Below are positions 1 to 10,440 of a stretch of DNA of 64,000 nt, piece by piece. The notes beneath the pieces are model-generated. The model was given only the letters and a program-made list of their open reading frames with translations, did not search any database and was not told where the DNA came from. The DNA is from an uncultured Bacteroidales bacterium (GTDB taxonomy: Bacteria; Bacteroidota; Bacteroidia; Bacteroidales; UBA932): positions 1 to 64,000 of the forward strand of contig CALVDF010000010.1 of the NCBI GenBank assembly GCA_944326245.1, read 5' to 3'. A program made the position numbers and the translations under genes. Numbering within the stretch: the stretch's first letter is position 1; every line of letters begins with the position of its first letter.

Positions 1-600
1 AGAGGCACTTCTGGACGGGACTGCCGTTCCAGGGTGCTGCCACAACGCCCACAAAGTGCCGAATAGTGGGCGGTTGGACAGAGCAAAGAGCGTGGTAGTG
101 GAGGTGGAGTAAAAGGACGCAGTTGGTACTTTCCAAGGGCCGAATTACACGGCGCCTGGATGTAATTGGGGCAAAAAATCAATAGATGACATTGACAGTC
201 ATACAAGATATTCGTTGCGTTCATCCTGAGGGGGCTCTTGAAGAAATCGAAAAGGGACAACGCGACCCGCCGGGAATCGCATGCTGCGCCCTCTTGCTGC
301 GCCTTTCTTTTTGGGGACATCCAGAAGGGAAGATCCATGAAGGGCAGGTCCAGGAAGAGTTGGTCCGGGAAGGCGGGAAGGGAAGATCCAGAAGGGAAGA
401 TCCATGAAGGGAATGGTCCGGGAAGAGTTGGAGCGTGAAGGATTTTGATGGGGTGATGCAGGTCCTCAAGCATGGCCGGGTGCGGAATGCCGGTCGGTGA
501 AGTACCGTACTTGTAAAAAGTAAAGGAGGGCAACCCTTTGGGCCATAGAAACGAATGGCTTCGGGGTCACCCTCTCCTATCTATTCCTCCTCCTCTACCT
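1..600. other. Non-coding flank, no gene recognised
   Basis: I see no convincing gene here. A minus-strand frame is open from an ATG at 224 to the left edge and encodes a Cys- and Pro-rich stretch with a CGRCG motif, but without its downstream part it cannot be assigned. Other frames are short, Arg/Pro-rich and mutually overlapping, as expected of random translation. The first 180 bases could be the end of a structured RNA or of a gene lying further left; I tried RNase P RNA and tmRNA and found no match. The rest is a purine-rich repeat patch (321-431) and the pnp terminator. Confidence 0.5.
321..431. repeat. Short purine-rich direct repeats
   Basis: A 24-base unit at 321-344 recurs exactly at 388-411. 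Its core AAGGGAAGATCC occurs three times (325-336, 378-389, 392-403), the last two only 14 bases apart. GGAAGAGTTGG (353-363, 421-431) and GGTCCGGGAAG (362-372, 415-425) also repeat, but in swapped order. The strand is strongly purine-biased. This looks like slippage-derived low-complexity DNA. It is not a CRISPR array: the units are irregular and there are no constant spacers. Confidence 0.7.
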
Positions 601-642
601 AAAAAAGAAGCCGGATAAAGTTCAGACTTTTCTCCGGCTTCT
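601..642 (-). terminator. Rho-independent terminator of pnp
   Basis: A 10-bp perfect inverted repeat (606-615 with 633-642, AGAAGCCGGA) is followed on the minus strand by a T run (601-606 on the plus strand is all A). It lies 30 bases past the pnp stop. Confidence 0.9.
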
Positions 643-671
643 CGCTATATGCAGAGGTTTATTGTCTCCTC

Positions 672-2906
672 TTATTGTCTCTTGTTGCCGCCTTTGGCAT
701 CGCGGTCACGACGCGGCCCCTTGTCCCTACGGTCAGGACGGGAGCCGCCGTTACCGTTGAGACGGGGCTTGCGCTCATGCTCTACCCATCCTTCGGGAGC
801 AGGAAGCAATGCCCTACGGGAGAGCCTCATCTTTCCTGTCTTCTGATCGATCTCGAGCAACTTCACATCTACCTCATCTCCAACCTGAAGGACATCCTCC
901 ACCTTGTCTACCTTCTTATAGTCAAGCTCCGAGATGTGCAGAAGGCCTTCCTTACCGGGCAGAATCTCCACGAAAGCTCCGAATTCCAGGATAGAAACTA
1001 CCTTCCCGTGGTATACCTCTCCTACCTCAGGCACGGTAGTGATAGCCTTGATACGTGCCAGAGCAGCATCCATCGATTCCTTGTTCTCTCCGAAGATGTC
1101 GATGATACCCTTGTCACCTTCCTCAGTGATGGTAATGGTAGTACCTGTTGTCTTCTGGATATCCTGGATAACCTTTCCGCCTGTACCGATGACAGCTCCG
1201 ATAAACTCGGATGGAATGGTAATCTGGACGATTCTGGGAACGTTAGGACGGTAGTCGGCACGTGGTTCGGATATGGTCTTCATCATCTCGCCCATGATGT
1301 AGGCACGTCCCTCCTTGGCCTGGGCCAAAGCCTGTTCCAGAACCTCGTAAGGAAGTCCGTCTACCTTGATATCCATCTGGGTAGCAGTGATACCGTCCCT
1401 GGTTCCGGTAACCTTGAAGTCCATATCGCCAAGATGGTCCTCATCACCGAGGATATCCGAAAGGACCACGAATTTGCCGGTCTTCTCATCAGAGATCAGT
1501 CCCATTGCAATACCTGCGACAGGTTTCTTGATCTTGACACCGCAATCCATCAGAGCAAGTGTTCCGGCACATACTGTAGCCATTGAAGAAGAACCGTTGG
1601 ATTCCAGAATATCCGAAACGACACGTACTGCGTAGGGATTCTCCTCCCCTACCGGCACTACAGGTTTCAGAGCCCTCCATGCCAGATTGCCGTGTCCTAT
1701 TTCCCTGCGGCCTACTCCCCTCTGGGGCTTGGCCTCGCCTGTTGCGAAAGGAGGGAAATTGTAGTGCAGCACGAACTGCTGTGTATCCTGAACCAGAACC
1801 TCATCCAGTTCCTTCATGTCCATCTTCGTACCCAGGGTCACTGTCGACAATGACTGAGTCTCACCGCGGGTAAATATGGCCGAGCCGTGTGCTCCGGGCA
1901 GATAGCCCACTTCACACCATATAGGCCTGATCTGGGTAGTGGAACGTCCGTCGAGACGTACACCCTCGTCTATGATCATGCGACGCATTGCCTCCTTTTC
2001 GACTGCACCGTAATAGCGGTTGACCATCATGGTCTTCTCCTCTCTCTCCTCCTCAGGTATGGTCTCCATGAACTCCTCCTTGAGGGCATCGAATGCATCT
2101 TCCCTCTCGTGTTTTGCCAGACCGCTCTTTGCGATTGCGTAGCACTTGTCATAGCAATAGTCATGGACAGCCTTGCGGAGATCCTCGTCGTTCACCTCAT
2201 GGCAGTATGTCCTCTTCTCGACCTTGCCGACCTCCTCCATCAGTTCCTTCTGCGCACGGCACTGTCCCTTGATGGCCTCATGGGCACATTTGATGGCATC
2301 GAGCATCTCGGCCTCGCTTACCTCGTTCATCTCGCCCTCGACCATCATGATGTTCTCCTCGGTTGCCGCAACGATCAGATCCATATCCGCATTCTTTACG
2401 ATATCGAATGTAGGGTTGATCACAAACTTGCCGTCGATCCTGGCTACCCTGACCTCGGATATGGGACCGTGCCAAGGGATATCACTTACGGCAAGAGCCG
2501 CCGATGCAGCCAGACCTGCGTACGAATCAGGCATGTTCTGCTTGTCAGCAGAAATGAGGATTACATTGACAAACACCTCGGCATGGAAATCATCCGGGAA
2601 AAGCGGACGGAGAGCCCTGTCCACCAGACGTGCTACCAGAATCTCTGAATCAGAGGCACGTCCTTCCCTCTTGAGGAATCCTCCGGGATAACGTCCGGCA
2701 GCGGCATATTTTTCCTTGTACTCCACAGACAGAGGCATGAAATCCACATCCTCCTTTGCGTCTTTGGCACATGTAACTGTGGCCAGCAGCATCGTCCCGC
2801 CGACCTTTACTACGACCGAGCCGTCAGCCTGCTTGGCCAGTTTACCGGTCTCGATCTCAACAATGGTTCCATCACCCATTGTGATGGTTTTCTTAACTAT
2901 ATTCAT
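672..2906 (-). CDS. pnp: Polyribonucleotide nucleotidyltransferase (PNPase)
   Basis: Phosphorolytic 3'-5' exoribonuclease of mRNA turnover, cytoplasmic. The protein shows the usual order: two RNase PH-like domains, a KH domain with a GTGG loop ([10 protein letters not shown]), an S1 domain ([17 protein letters not shown]) and a basic Arg/Lys/Gly tail typical of Bacteroidetes PNPases. The frame is open back to an ATG at 2948, but that codon follows directly on the T run of the rpsO terminator. The internal ATG at 2906 gives MNIVKKTI, which matches where relatives begin, so I chose it (744 aa). It lies downstream of rpsO, the classical rpsO-pnp arrangement, with a terminator between the two. 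Confidence 0.95.
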   Translation of the reverse strand: MNIVKKTITMGDGTIVEIETGKLAKQADGSVVVKVGGTMLLATVTCAKDAKEDVDFMPLSVEYKEKYAAAGRYPGGFLKREGRASDSEILVARLVDRALRPLFPDDFHAEVFVNVILISADKQNMPDSYAGLAASAALAVSDIPWHGPISEVRVARIDGKFVINPTFDIVKNADMDLIVAATEENIMMVEGEMNEVSEAEMLDAIKCAHEAIKGQCRAQKELMEEVGKVEKRTYCHEVNDEDLRKAVHDYCYDKCYAIAKSGLAKHEREDAFDALKEEFMETIPEEEREEKTMMVNRYYGAVEKEAMRRMIIDEGVRLDGRSTTQIRPIWCEVGYLPGAHGSAIFTRGETQSLSTVTLGTKMDMKELDEVLVQDTQQFVLHYNFPPFATGEAKPQRGVGRREIGHGNLAWRALKPVVPVGEENPYAVRVVSDILESNGSSSMATVCAGTLALMDCGVKIKKPVAGIAMGLISDEKTGKFVVLSDILGDEDHLGDMDFKVTGTRDGITATQMDIKVDGLPYEVLEQALAQAKEGRAYIMGEMMKTISEPRADYRPNVPRIVQITIPSEFIGAVIGTGGKVIQDIQKTTGTTITITEEGDKGIIDIFGENKESMDAALARIKAITTVPEVGEVYHGKVVSILEFGAFVEILPGKEGLLHISELDYKKVDKVEDVLQVGDEVDVKLLEIDQKTGKMRLSRRALLPAPEGWVEHERKPRLNGNGGSRPDRRDKGPRRDRDAKGGNKRQ

Positions 2907-2950
2907 ATTCTTCTGATTGATGTCTGCCTTATGCGAGTCATCTGTCATCC

Positions 2951-2997
2951 AAGAAAAAGGGGCTGCCGTATCTGTCTTGACAACCCCGTTTCTTTCA
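2951..2997 (-). terminator. Terminator/attenuator between rpsO and pnp
   Basis: On the minus strand a GAAACGGGGTTGTC arm pairs with GGCAGCCCC and is followed by TTTTTCTT. It ends just before the far-upstream ATG of pnp, so pnp expression probably depends on read-through or on a promoter I do not recognise. Confidence 0.75.
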
Positions 2998-3011
2998 TGA
3001 TGCCAAAGCTG

Positions 3012-3293
3012 TTACTTACGTAAGTTGAGTGCTTTGACGATCTCCCTGTATCTCTCAATATCCTTGGCCTTCAGGTAATCGAGGAGGCGACGCCTCTTAC
3101 CTACAAGACGGAGAAGGGCACGCTGTGTGCCGAAATCCTTCTTGTTGTTGCGAAGGTGTTCTGTCAGATGAGCGATACGGTAGGAAAATAGAGCAATCTG
3201 ACTCTCTGCCGAGCCGGTGTCCGTATTAGACTTCCCGTATTTAGCGAAAATCTCCTGCTTCTTGTCTGCTGCAAGATACTCTGCCATAAACAT
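3012..3293 (-). CDS. rpsO: 30S ribosomal protein S15
   Basis: Small-subunit protein S15, which binds the central domain of 16S rRNA early in assembly. The 93-residue product carries the family hallmarks: NTDTGSAESQIA near residue 23, LTEHL, and the C-terminal GKRRRLLDYLK segment. It is slightly longer than the common 89 residues because the frame begins MFMAEY; an ATG two codons in (3287) is an equally good start. It is the first gene of the rpsO-pnp pair. A Bacteroidetes-type -7 box lies about 50 bases upstream. Confidence 0.97.
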   Translation of the reverse strand: MFMAEYLAADKKQEIFAKYGKSNTDTGSAESQIALFSYRIAHLTEHLRNNKKDFGTQRALLRLVGKRRRLLDYLKAKDIERYREIVKALNLRK

Positions 3294-3343
3294 TTAGTTT
3301 TAAAATTACGTTAAAATGTCATTTGTCCCCAAAATCGGGGTTG

Positions 3344-3351
3344 CAAAGATA
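3344..3351 (-). promoter_or_regulatory. Predicted -7 box of rpsO
   Basis: The minus strand reads TATCTTTG, an exact TAnnTTTG match, about 50 bases before the rpsO start. I see no good TTTG partner at the expected distance. Confidence 0.6.
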
Positions 3352-3373
3352 GGCAATTAAAATCAATTTACAC

Positions 3374-3381
3374 TACTTTTG
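3374..3381 (+). promoter_or_regulatory. Predicted -7 box of the YgjP-like gene
   Basis: TACTTTTG matches TAnnTTTG and lies 26 bases before the ATG at 3408. It faces away from the rpsO box, so the two genes share a compact divergent promoter region. Confidence 0.6.
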
Positions 3382-3407
3382 CAGACAAATTTATTCTAAA
3401 TTTCAAC

Positions 3408-4013
3408 ATGATGCAGGAAGCGGGCAAACTCAGGACAATCCAGGTCCCCGGTATAGGGGAAGTGCTGCTGGTCAAGCGGAAAGGGGCAAGAGGACTGCGG
3501 ATAAGCGTATCGCCCAGGCGAGGAGTATCGGTATCCGTGCCATGGCTGCTCCCTTACAGTATTGCCGAGAAGTTCCTGCTTTCCAAACGGCAGTGGATAA
3601 TGGCGGCCATAGAGCGCCAGGCAAGACTGCTGCAAAAGGCTGAGGGCAGCGGAAAGACAGCCTCCGTTCCGGAAGACCCTGCCGAACTGGAGCGGATGCG
3701 GGAAGCCGCCAGGAAAATACTGGTTCCCAAGCTGGAGGCAGCGACAGTCAAATACGGATTCACCTTCATAGGGAGAGTTGCAATAAAAAACAATGTCTCC
3801 AACTGGGGTTCATGCTCTTCCAAAGGCAACATCAACCTCAACATGCGCCTCATCCTGCTGCCGGAGCACTTGCAGGACTATGTCATACTGCACGAACTCT
3901 GCCACCTCAGGCATCCGGACCACAGCCCCAGGTTCCATGCCCTGCTGGACTCCATACTGAAAGGAAAGGAGCGGCAACTCGTATCCGAGCTCCGCACCTG
4001 GCGTATCCTGTAA
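3408..4013 (+). CDS. YgjP-like metallopeptidase domain protein (M48 clan, DUF45)
   Basis: Predicted zinc metallopeptidase of the YgjP/WLM-like group; the substrate of this family is not settled. The 201-residue protein has a WGSCSSKGNINLN segment typical of the family, then an HELCH zinc motif (HExxH) and a downstream third-ligand region, HSPRFHALLD. There is no signal peptide or membrane segment, so it is likely cytosolic. The start at 3408 (MMQEAGK) follows a -7 box at 3374 and leaves a leader of about 20 bases. It is transcribed away from rpsO and toward thiE, without obvious functional ties to either. Confidence 0.85.
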   Translation: MMQEAGKLRTIQVPGIGEVLLVKRKGARGLRISVSPRRGVSVSVPWLLPYSIAEKFLLSKRQWIMAAIERQARLLQKAEGSGKTASVPEDPAELERMREAARKILVPKLEAATVKYGFTFIGRVAIKNNVSNWGSCSSKGNINLNMRLILLPEHLQDYVILHELCHLRHPDHSPRFHALLDSILKGKERQLVSELRTWRIL

Positions 4014-4091
4014 TACGTTTAAGGACAGGCTATCCGCAACAGGAGGGCACAGGACCTGCACCCGCACTCCGCCGCATACAGGGGGCAGCTC

Positions 4092-4122
4092 TTGCCCTGA
4101 AGCAAATTTAAAGGTATATTTG
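4092..4122 (+). promoter_or_regulatory. Predicted promoter of thiE
   Basis: TTG at 4092-4094, 20 bases, then TATATTTG at 4115-4122, matching the Bacteroidetes -33/-7 pattern. The thiE ATG lies 21 bases downstream. No thi-box lies between promoter and gene, so this copy appears outside riboswitch control. Confidence 0.75.
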
Positions 4123-4143
4123 CCGGCATAAAAAAAGAGCAGA

Positions 4144-6739
<2,596 letters not shown>

Positions 6740-6757
6740 ATCCAAAAACATAACAAG

Positions 6758-7531
6758 ATGATAGAGACAAAAGTATCCAGAGGTATCATAAGTACCTATT
6801 TCGACAAACTTCAGGACTGCCTCGAGCTGGACGCCGCAATAGTCGGCGGAGGTCCCTCGGGCATAGTTGCCGCCTACTATATGGCAAAGGCCGGGCTCAA
6901 GGTCGCACAGTTTGACCGCAAACTGGCTCCCGGCGGAGGCATGTGGGGAGGAGCCATGATGTTCAACCAGATCGTCATCCAGGAAGAAGCCATGCACATC
7001 GTGCGTGATTTCGGAATCAACCATACTCCATTCGAAGACGGCCTCTACGTGATGGACTCGGTGGAAAGCACCTCTTCCCTGCTCTACCATGCCGTCCACG
7101 CAGGAGCGCGCATATTCAACTGCTACTCGGTAGAGGACGTCATATTCAAGGACAATAAGGTAAGCGGAGTGGTGGTCAACTGGACTCCGGTACTGCGCGA
7201 AGGCCTCCATGTAGACCCTCTCAACATCCTCGCGAAAGTCGTAGTGGACGGAACCGGCCATGACAGCGAGATAGCTGCGACCGTAGCCCGCAAGAACGGC
7301 ATCCGCCTGGCAACAGAGACCGGCGGTGTCATAGGAGAACGCTCCCTGGACGTTACTTCAGGCGAGCAGGAAGTAGTAAACGGCACCAAGGAGATATATC
7401 CCGGACTGTACGTCTGCGGCATGGCTGCATCGGCAGTGTCCGGTACCCCGCGCATGGGTCCCATCTTCGGCGGAATGCTCCTGTCCGGCAAGAAAGTTGC
7501 AGACGAGATCATAGCACGCCTCAAAAAATAA
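6758..7531 (+). CDS. thi4: Thi4-family thiazole synthase, sulfide-dependent (His) type
   Basis: Makes the ADP-thiazole carboxylate precursor of thiamine from NAD and glycine. The 257-residue protein has the FAD/NAD Rossmann motif VGGGPSG (residues 29-35), the Gly-rich GGGMWGG loop (59-65), and a C-terminal SGTPRMGP segment. At the position where yeast and plant Thi4 carry the sulfur-donating Cys it has His151 in GLHVDP, the residue found in archaeal enzymes that use free sulfide catalytically. It sits directly after thiC under the same riboswitch. No thiG, thiH, thiS or thiF is in the window. Such genes are often annotated ribose-1,5-bisphosphate isomerase or ribulose-1,5-biphosphate synthetase; the thi context argues against that here. 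Confidence 0.88.
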   Translation: MIETKVSRGIISTYFDKLQDCLELDAAIVGGGPSGIVAAYYMAKAGLKVAQFDRKLAPGGGMWGGAMMFNQIVIQEEAMHIVRDFGINHTPFEDGLYVMDSVESTSSLLYHAVHAGARIFNCYSVEDVIFKDNKVSGVVVNWTPVLREGLHVDPLNILAKVVVDGTGHDSEIAATVARKNGIRLATETGGVIGERSLDVTSGEQEVVNGTKEIYPGLYVCGMAASAVSGTPRMGPIFGGMLLSGKKVADEIIARLKK

Positions 7532-7550
7532 CTTCATAACCCTTCAATAA

Positions 7551-7597
7551 AGAGACACGGGGACGTAGCCAAAAGCTCCATCCCCGTGTTTCTTTTT
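7551..7597. terminator. Bidirectional terminator between thi4 and the second thiE-like gene
   Basis: A GACACGGGGA arm (7554-7563) pairs with TCCCCGTGTT (7581-7590). A T run follows on the plus strand (7591-7597) and A-rich sequence precedes it, so it can serve both convergent operons. Confidence 0.85.
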
Positions 7598-7607
7598 CCA
7601 GGCACAC

Positions 7608-8201
7608 TCACCTGAGCAGACTTTCCAGACGCCGGACCAATGCTACGGCATCACCGTCTTCACTATACTGCCCCCATACGGAACCGAGCACAGCAGCTCC
7701 ACCGAAACCGGCCTCACGGACCAGTCCTATATTGTCAGGCGAGACACCGCCAAGGGCAAACACCTTGTCGTCCACGATACCTTTCATCGCGGCATCCTTC
7801 AGTTCCCCCATGGAAAACCGGGAACCGTAACCCTTCTTGGAAATGCTGTCAAATACAGGACTCAAAAACATATAGTCAAAACGGCCCTTGCCGTAAGAAA
7901 CTTCCGACAGGGAATGGCACGAACAGCTGACCAAACCTTCGTATCTTTCAGGAGGTCCGGGATTACGGCTATTGACATGTACTCCGCCTACCCCGTACTG
8001 TACGGCAAGCCCATGACAATCGTGCAGGGATATGGCGTTCCTGTATCTTTCAGGAATGCCTGCCAGCAACCGCCGCATGTCGTTCTCGTCTGCACCCGGC
8101 TTGCGCAGATGCACTCTCCATGCCCCCGCATCCAGAAGAGATGCTACCGCATCAGCCTCACCGGGAAGAAAGCAGGGCTCTGTAATTACAATTATCCTCA
8201 T
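7608..8201 (-). CDS. ThiE/TenI-like protein
   Basis: A second member of the thiamine phosphate synthase/TenI fold, 197 aa. It keeps HLRKPG, the SPVFDSISKKGYG loop and a GGV phosphate loop, but the aspartate-rich Mg/pyrophosphate region of true ThiE is altered: HDCHG and GVHVNSRN replace the NDR and GVHLGxxD pattern. It could be a thiazole tautomerase (TenI-like), a specialised ThiE, or a salvage enzyme. Its ATG overlaps the thiD stop by 4 bases, so the two are translationally coupled, which supports a thiamine role. Confidence 0.75.
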   Translation of the reverse strand: MRIIVITEPCFLPGEADAVASLLDAGAWRVHLRKPGADENDMRRLLAGIPERYRNAISLHDCHGLAVQYGVGGVHVNSRNPGPPERYEGLVSCSCHSLSEVSYGKGRFDYMFLSPVFDSISKKGYGSRFSMGELKDAAMKGIVDDKVFALGGVSPDNIGLVREAGFGGAAVLGSVWGQYSEDGDAVALVRRLESLLR

Positions 8202-9010
8202 CTGTAAAAATGCCTCAGAGGGCCATGGCCGTGACCGATGCGGAGCGATGCCGCTGCGACAATGGCGTTGTGGACATATCCCACAGCCGACTGCACAGCC
8301 TCACGCAAAGGCAGGCCACTGCCTAGAAATGTAGCGATAGCGGATGACAACGTACATCCCGTTCCGTGAAGATTGGCAGTCAGCACACGTTCGGAAGTAA
8401 TGTGTACCAGACCGTCCATATCGCACAGCACATCCGTGGATTCGGACACAACCTGGCCTGAAGTGCCGGACAGGTCCCCGCCCTTGACCAGGAATGCGCA
8501 TCCGTAGCGGTCCCGAAGCATAGCCGCGGCACGGTCCATATCGTCGACAGACGCTATTCTGAAACCGGCAAGACGGGATGCCTCGTCAATGTTGGGAGTC
8601 ACCAGATGTGATTTCGGAAAAATCCTGGAACACAGAGTGTCTACAGCCTCCGGCAATGTAAGTGAATCCTTGCTGGTAGAAACCATGACCGGATCGGTAA
8701 CCACATAAAGGACAGGATGGGCGGCAAGCCTGGAGGCGATGGCCTCCACTATCTGGGAAGTTCCGGTCATTCCTATCTTCACGGCATCCACCGCCAAGTC
8801 GGACATAACAGCATCCATCTGTGCGGCGACAAGCTCAGGCTTCATATATTCCACATACCGTACACCTGTAGTGCTCTGCACCGTAACCGCGGTCACCGCT
8901 GCCGCAGCATATCCGCCGCAGGCCGATATGGCTTTGATATCAGCCTGTATTCCGGCCCCTCCAGAAGGATCGGAACCGGCAACCGAGAGTATTATGGGGT
9001 AATCTTTCAT
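8198..9010 (-). CDS. thiD: Hydroxymethylpyrimidine/phosphomethylpyrimidine kinase
   Basis: Phosphorylates HMP and HMP-P to the diphosphate used by ThiE. The 270-residue ribokinase-fold protein begins with SVAGSDPSGGAGIQADIK (substrate and P-loop region), has TDPVM in mid-protein, and ends with the anion-hole motif LHGTGCTLSSAIA, whose Cys is characteristic of ThiD. It is followed by the ThiE/TenI-like gene with a 4-base overlap. Its promoter's -7 box ends only 4 bases before the ATG, predicting a leaderless or nearly leaderless mRNA. No thi-box is visible, so it seems independent of the TPP switch. Confidence 0.95.
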   Translation of the reverse strand: MKDYPIILSVAGSDPSGGAGIQADIKAISACGGYAAAAVTAVTVQSTTGVRYVEYMKPELVAAQMDAVMSDLAVDAVKIGMTGTSQIVEAIASRLAAHPVLYVVTDPVMVSTSKDSLTLPEAVDTLCSRIFPKSHLVTPNIDEASRLAGFRIASVDDMDRAAAMLRDRYGCAFLVKGGDLSGTSGQVVSESTDVLCDMDGLVHITSERVLTANLHGTGCTLSSAIATFLGSGLPLREAVQSAVGYVHNAIVAAASLRIGHGHGPLRHFYR

Positions 9011-9014
9011 GTCT

Positions 9015-9046
9015 CAAATATAATAAAAGAGGGCGGCTGAAGCAAA
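9015..9046 (-). promoter_or_regulatory. Promoter of thiD, inside the glyA terminator
   Basis: The minus strand reads TTTG (9043-9046), 20 bases, TATATTTG (9015-9022), a perfect consensus. The -33 TTTG lies in the loop of the glyA terminator hairpin, and the -7 box is 4 bases from the thiD ATG. Confidence 0.8.
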
Positions 9047-9063
9047 TCAGTCACCCTCCTTTT
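9026..9063 (-). terminator. Terminator of glyA
   Basis: On the minus strand GAGGGTGACTGA folds back on TTCAGCCGCCCTC and is followed by TTTTATT. It lies about 20 bases past the glyA stop and overlaps the thiD promoter. Confidence 0.75.
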
Positions 9064-9084
9064 ACGGTTTTGATCACCTTACTG

Positions 9085-10365
9085 CTACCAGACGTTCAGC
9101 GGACGGCCGGCAACGAGAGTATGGGCAGCGTTCTTTACCTTCTCGATAACTGCCTCATTCTCAACATCGCTGAGAACCTCGTCAATAAGTTCGACAATAG
9201 TCTCCATATCCTTTTCTACCAGACCTCTGGAGGTGATGGCGGGAGTACCTACGCGGATACCGGATGTAGTGAAAGGAGTACGGCTGTCGAAAGGAACCAT
9301 GTTCTTGTTGACAGTGATATCGGCACGCACGAGGGTCTTCTCGGCCACCTTTCCTGTCAGATCAGGGAACTTGGTGCGGAGGTCGATCAGCATCAGGTGG
9401 TTGTCGGTACCGCCGGATACGATCTTGTAACCTCTGTCGATGAATGCCTGAGCCATTGCCGCAGCATTCTTCTTCACCTGCATCTGATACTCCTTGAACT
9501 CAGGCTGCAGTGCCTCGTAGAAAGCCACTGCCTTGGCACCGATGCAATGCTCCAGAGGACCGCCCTGGATACCGGGGAAAACGGCTGAATTGATCAGCTG
9601 GGACATCATCTTGATCTGGCCCTTCGGGGTCTTGAGTCCCCAAGGGTTCTCGAAGTCCTTACCGATAATGATGGCACCTCCACGGGGTCCGCGGAGAGTC
9701 TTGTGAGTGGTAGTGGTGACAATATGGGCATACTTTACAGGGTTGTCCAGCAGACCTGCTGCGATAAGTCCTGCAGGATGAGCCATATCTACCATGAAGA
9801 TAGCGCCTACCTTGTCTGCTATCTCGCGCATCCTCTTCCAGTCCCACTCACGGGAATATGCGGAGGCTCCGCCGACAATCAGCTTGGGCCTGCACTCAAT
9901 AGCTGTCTTCTCCATCTCATCATAGTCCACACGGCCTGTCTCCTCATTGAGCTTGTACGCAACGGGATGATAGTTGATACCTGACATGTTGACCGGAGAA
10001 CCGTGGGTAAGGTGTCCGCCATGGGCAAGGTCAAGTCCCATGAAAGTATCACCGGGCTTGAGGCATGCCATGAAAACAGCCATATTGGCCTGCGCGCCTG
10101 AATGAGGCTGCACATTGGCAAACTCGGCACCATAAAGCTCTTTGAGACGGTCGATGGCCAGCTGCTCCACCTGGTCCACTACCTCGCAGCCGCCGTAATA
10201 GCGGGCTCCGGGATACCCCTCAGCATACTTGTTGGTCAGGCAGGAACCGAGTGCGGCCAGAACATTGTCGCTGACAAAGTTTTCAGAAGCGATGAGCTCT
10301 ATGCCGTGAAGCTGCCTGCTCTCCTCCTTCTTGATTAGTTCTGATATTTGAAGATCCTGTTTCAT
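9085..10365 (-). CDS. glyA: Serine hydroxymethyltransferase
   Basis: PLP enzyme interconverting serine and glycine with transfer of a one-carbon unit to tetrahydrofolate. The 426-residue protein is full length: [10 protein letters not shown] and [16 protein letters not shown] near the N-terminus, DMAHPAGL before the PLP site, and the lysine motif [15 protein letters not shown] around residue 225. Single gene with its own consensus promoter and terminator. It supplies glycine, a substrate of the neighbouring Thi4; the adjacency may be coincidence. Confidence 0.98.
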   Translation of the reverse strand: MKQDLQISELIKKEESRQLHGIELIASENFVSDNVLAALGSCLTNKYAEGYPGARYYGGCEVVDQVEQLAIDRLKELYGAEFANVQPHSGAQANMAVFMACLKPGDTFMGLDLAHGGHLTHGSPVNMSGINYHPVAYKLNEETGRVDYDEMEKTAIECRPKLIVGGASAYSREWDWKRMREIADKVGAIFMVDMAHPAGLIAAGLLDNPVKYAHIVTTTTHKTLRGPRGGAIIIGKDFENPWGLKTPKGQIKMMSQLINSAVFPGIQGGPLEHCIGAKAVAFYEALQPEFKEYQMQVKKNAAAMAQAFIDRGYKIVSGGTDNHLMLIDLRTKFPDLTGKVAEKTLVRADITVNKNMVPFDSRTPFTTSGIRVGTPAITSRGLVEKDMETIVELIDEVLSDVENEAVIEKVKNAAHTLVAGRPLNVW

Positions 10366-10402
10366 ATTATGAATTTAAGATATTGCCTATCCTATATACT
10401 TG

Positions 10403-10434
10403 CAAAAGTATACAGAATTTTCTCCACTAGCAAA
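10403..10434 (-). promoter_or_regulatory. Promoter of glyA
   Basis: The minus strand reads TTTG (10431-10434), 20 bases, TACTTTTG (10403-10410), about 38 bases before the glyA ATG. It begins only 6 bases past the stop of the upstream barrel gene, and no terminator separates the two. Confidence 0.8.
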
Positions 10435-10440
10435 AGTTTT

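Noticed and set aside
1-180. Possible RNase P RNA or tmRNA end
   Set aside because: Conserved blocks of either RNA (such as the GAGGAAAGTCC core or the tmRNA GGTTCGAATCC arm) are absent.
1-224. Cys-rich minus-strand frame with CGRCG open to the left edge, possibly a zinc-ribbon gene
   Set aside because: No homologous domain can be recognised in the visible part, there is no promoter or start signal at the ATG at 224, and other frames are equally open. Needs sequence beyond position 1.
321-411. Possible CRISPR array
   Set aside because: Repeats are irregular and permuted with no spacers of constant length, and no cas gene is nearby.
2907-2948. Upstream ATG giving pnp 14 extra residues
   Set aside because: It directly follows the T run of the rpsO terminator, and related PNPases begin at the position of the internal ATG.
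7121-7531. Ribose-1,5-bisphosphate isomerase reading of the Thi4 homologue
   Set aside because: Position behind thiC and a TPP riboswitch, together with Thi4 motifs and the GLHVDP histidine, supports thiazole synthesis.
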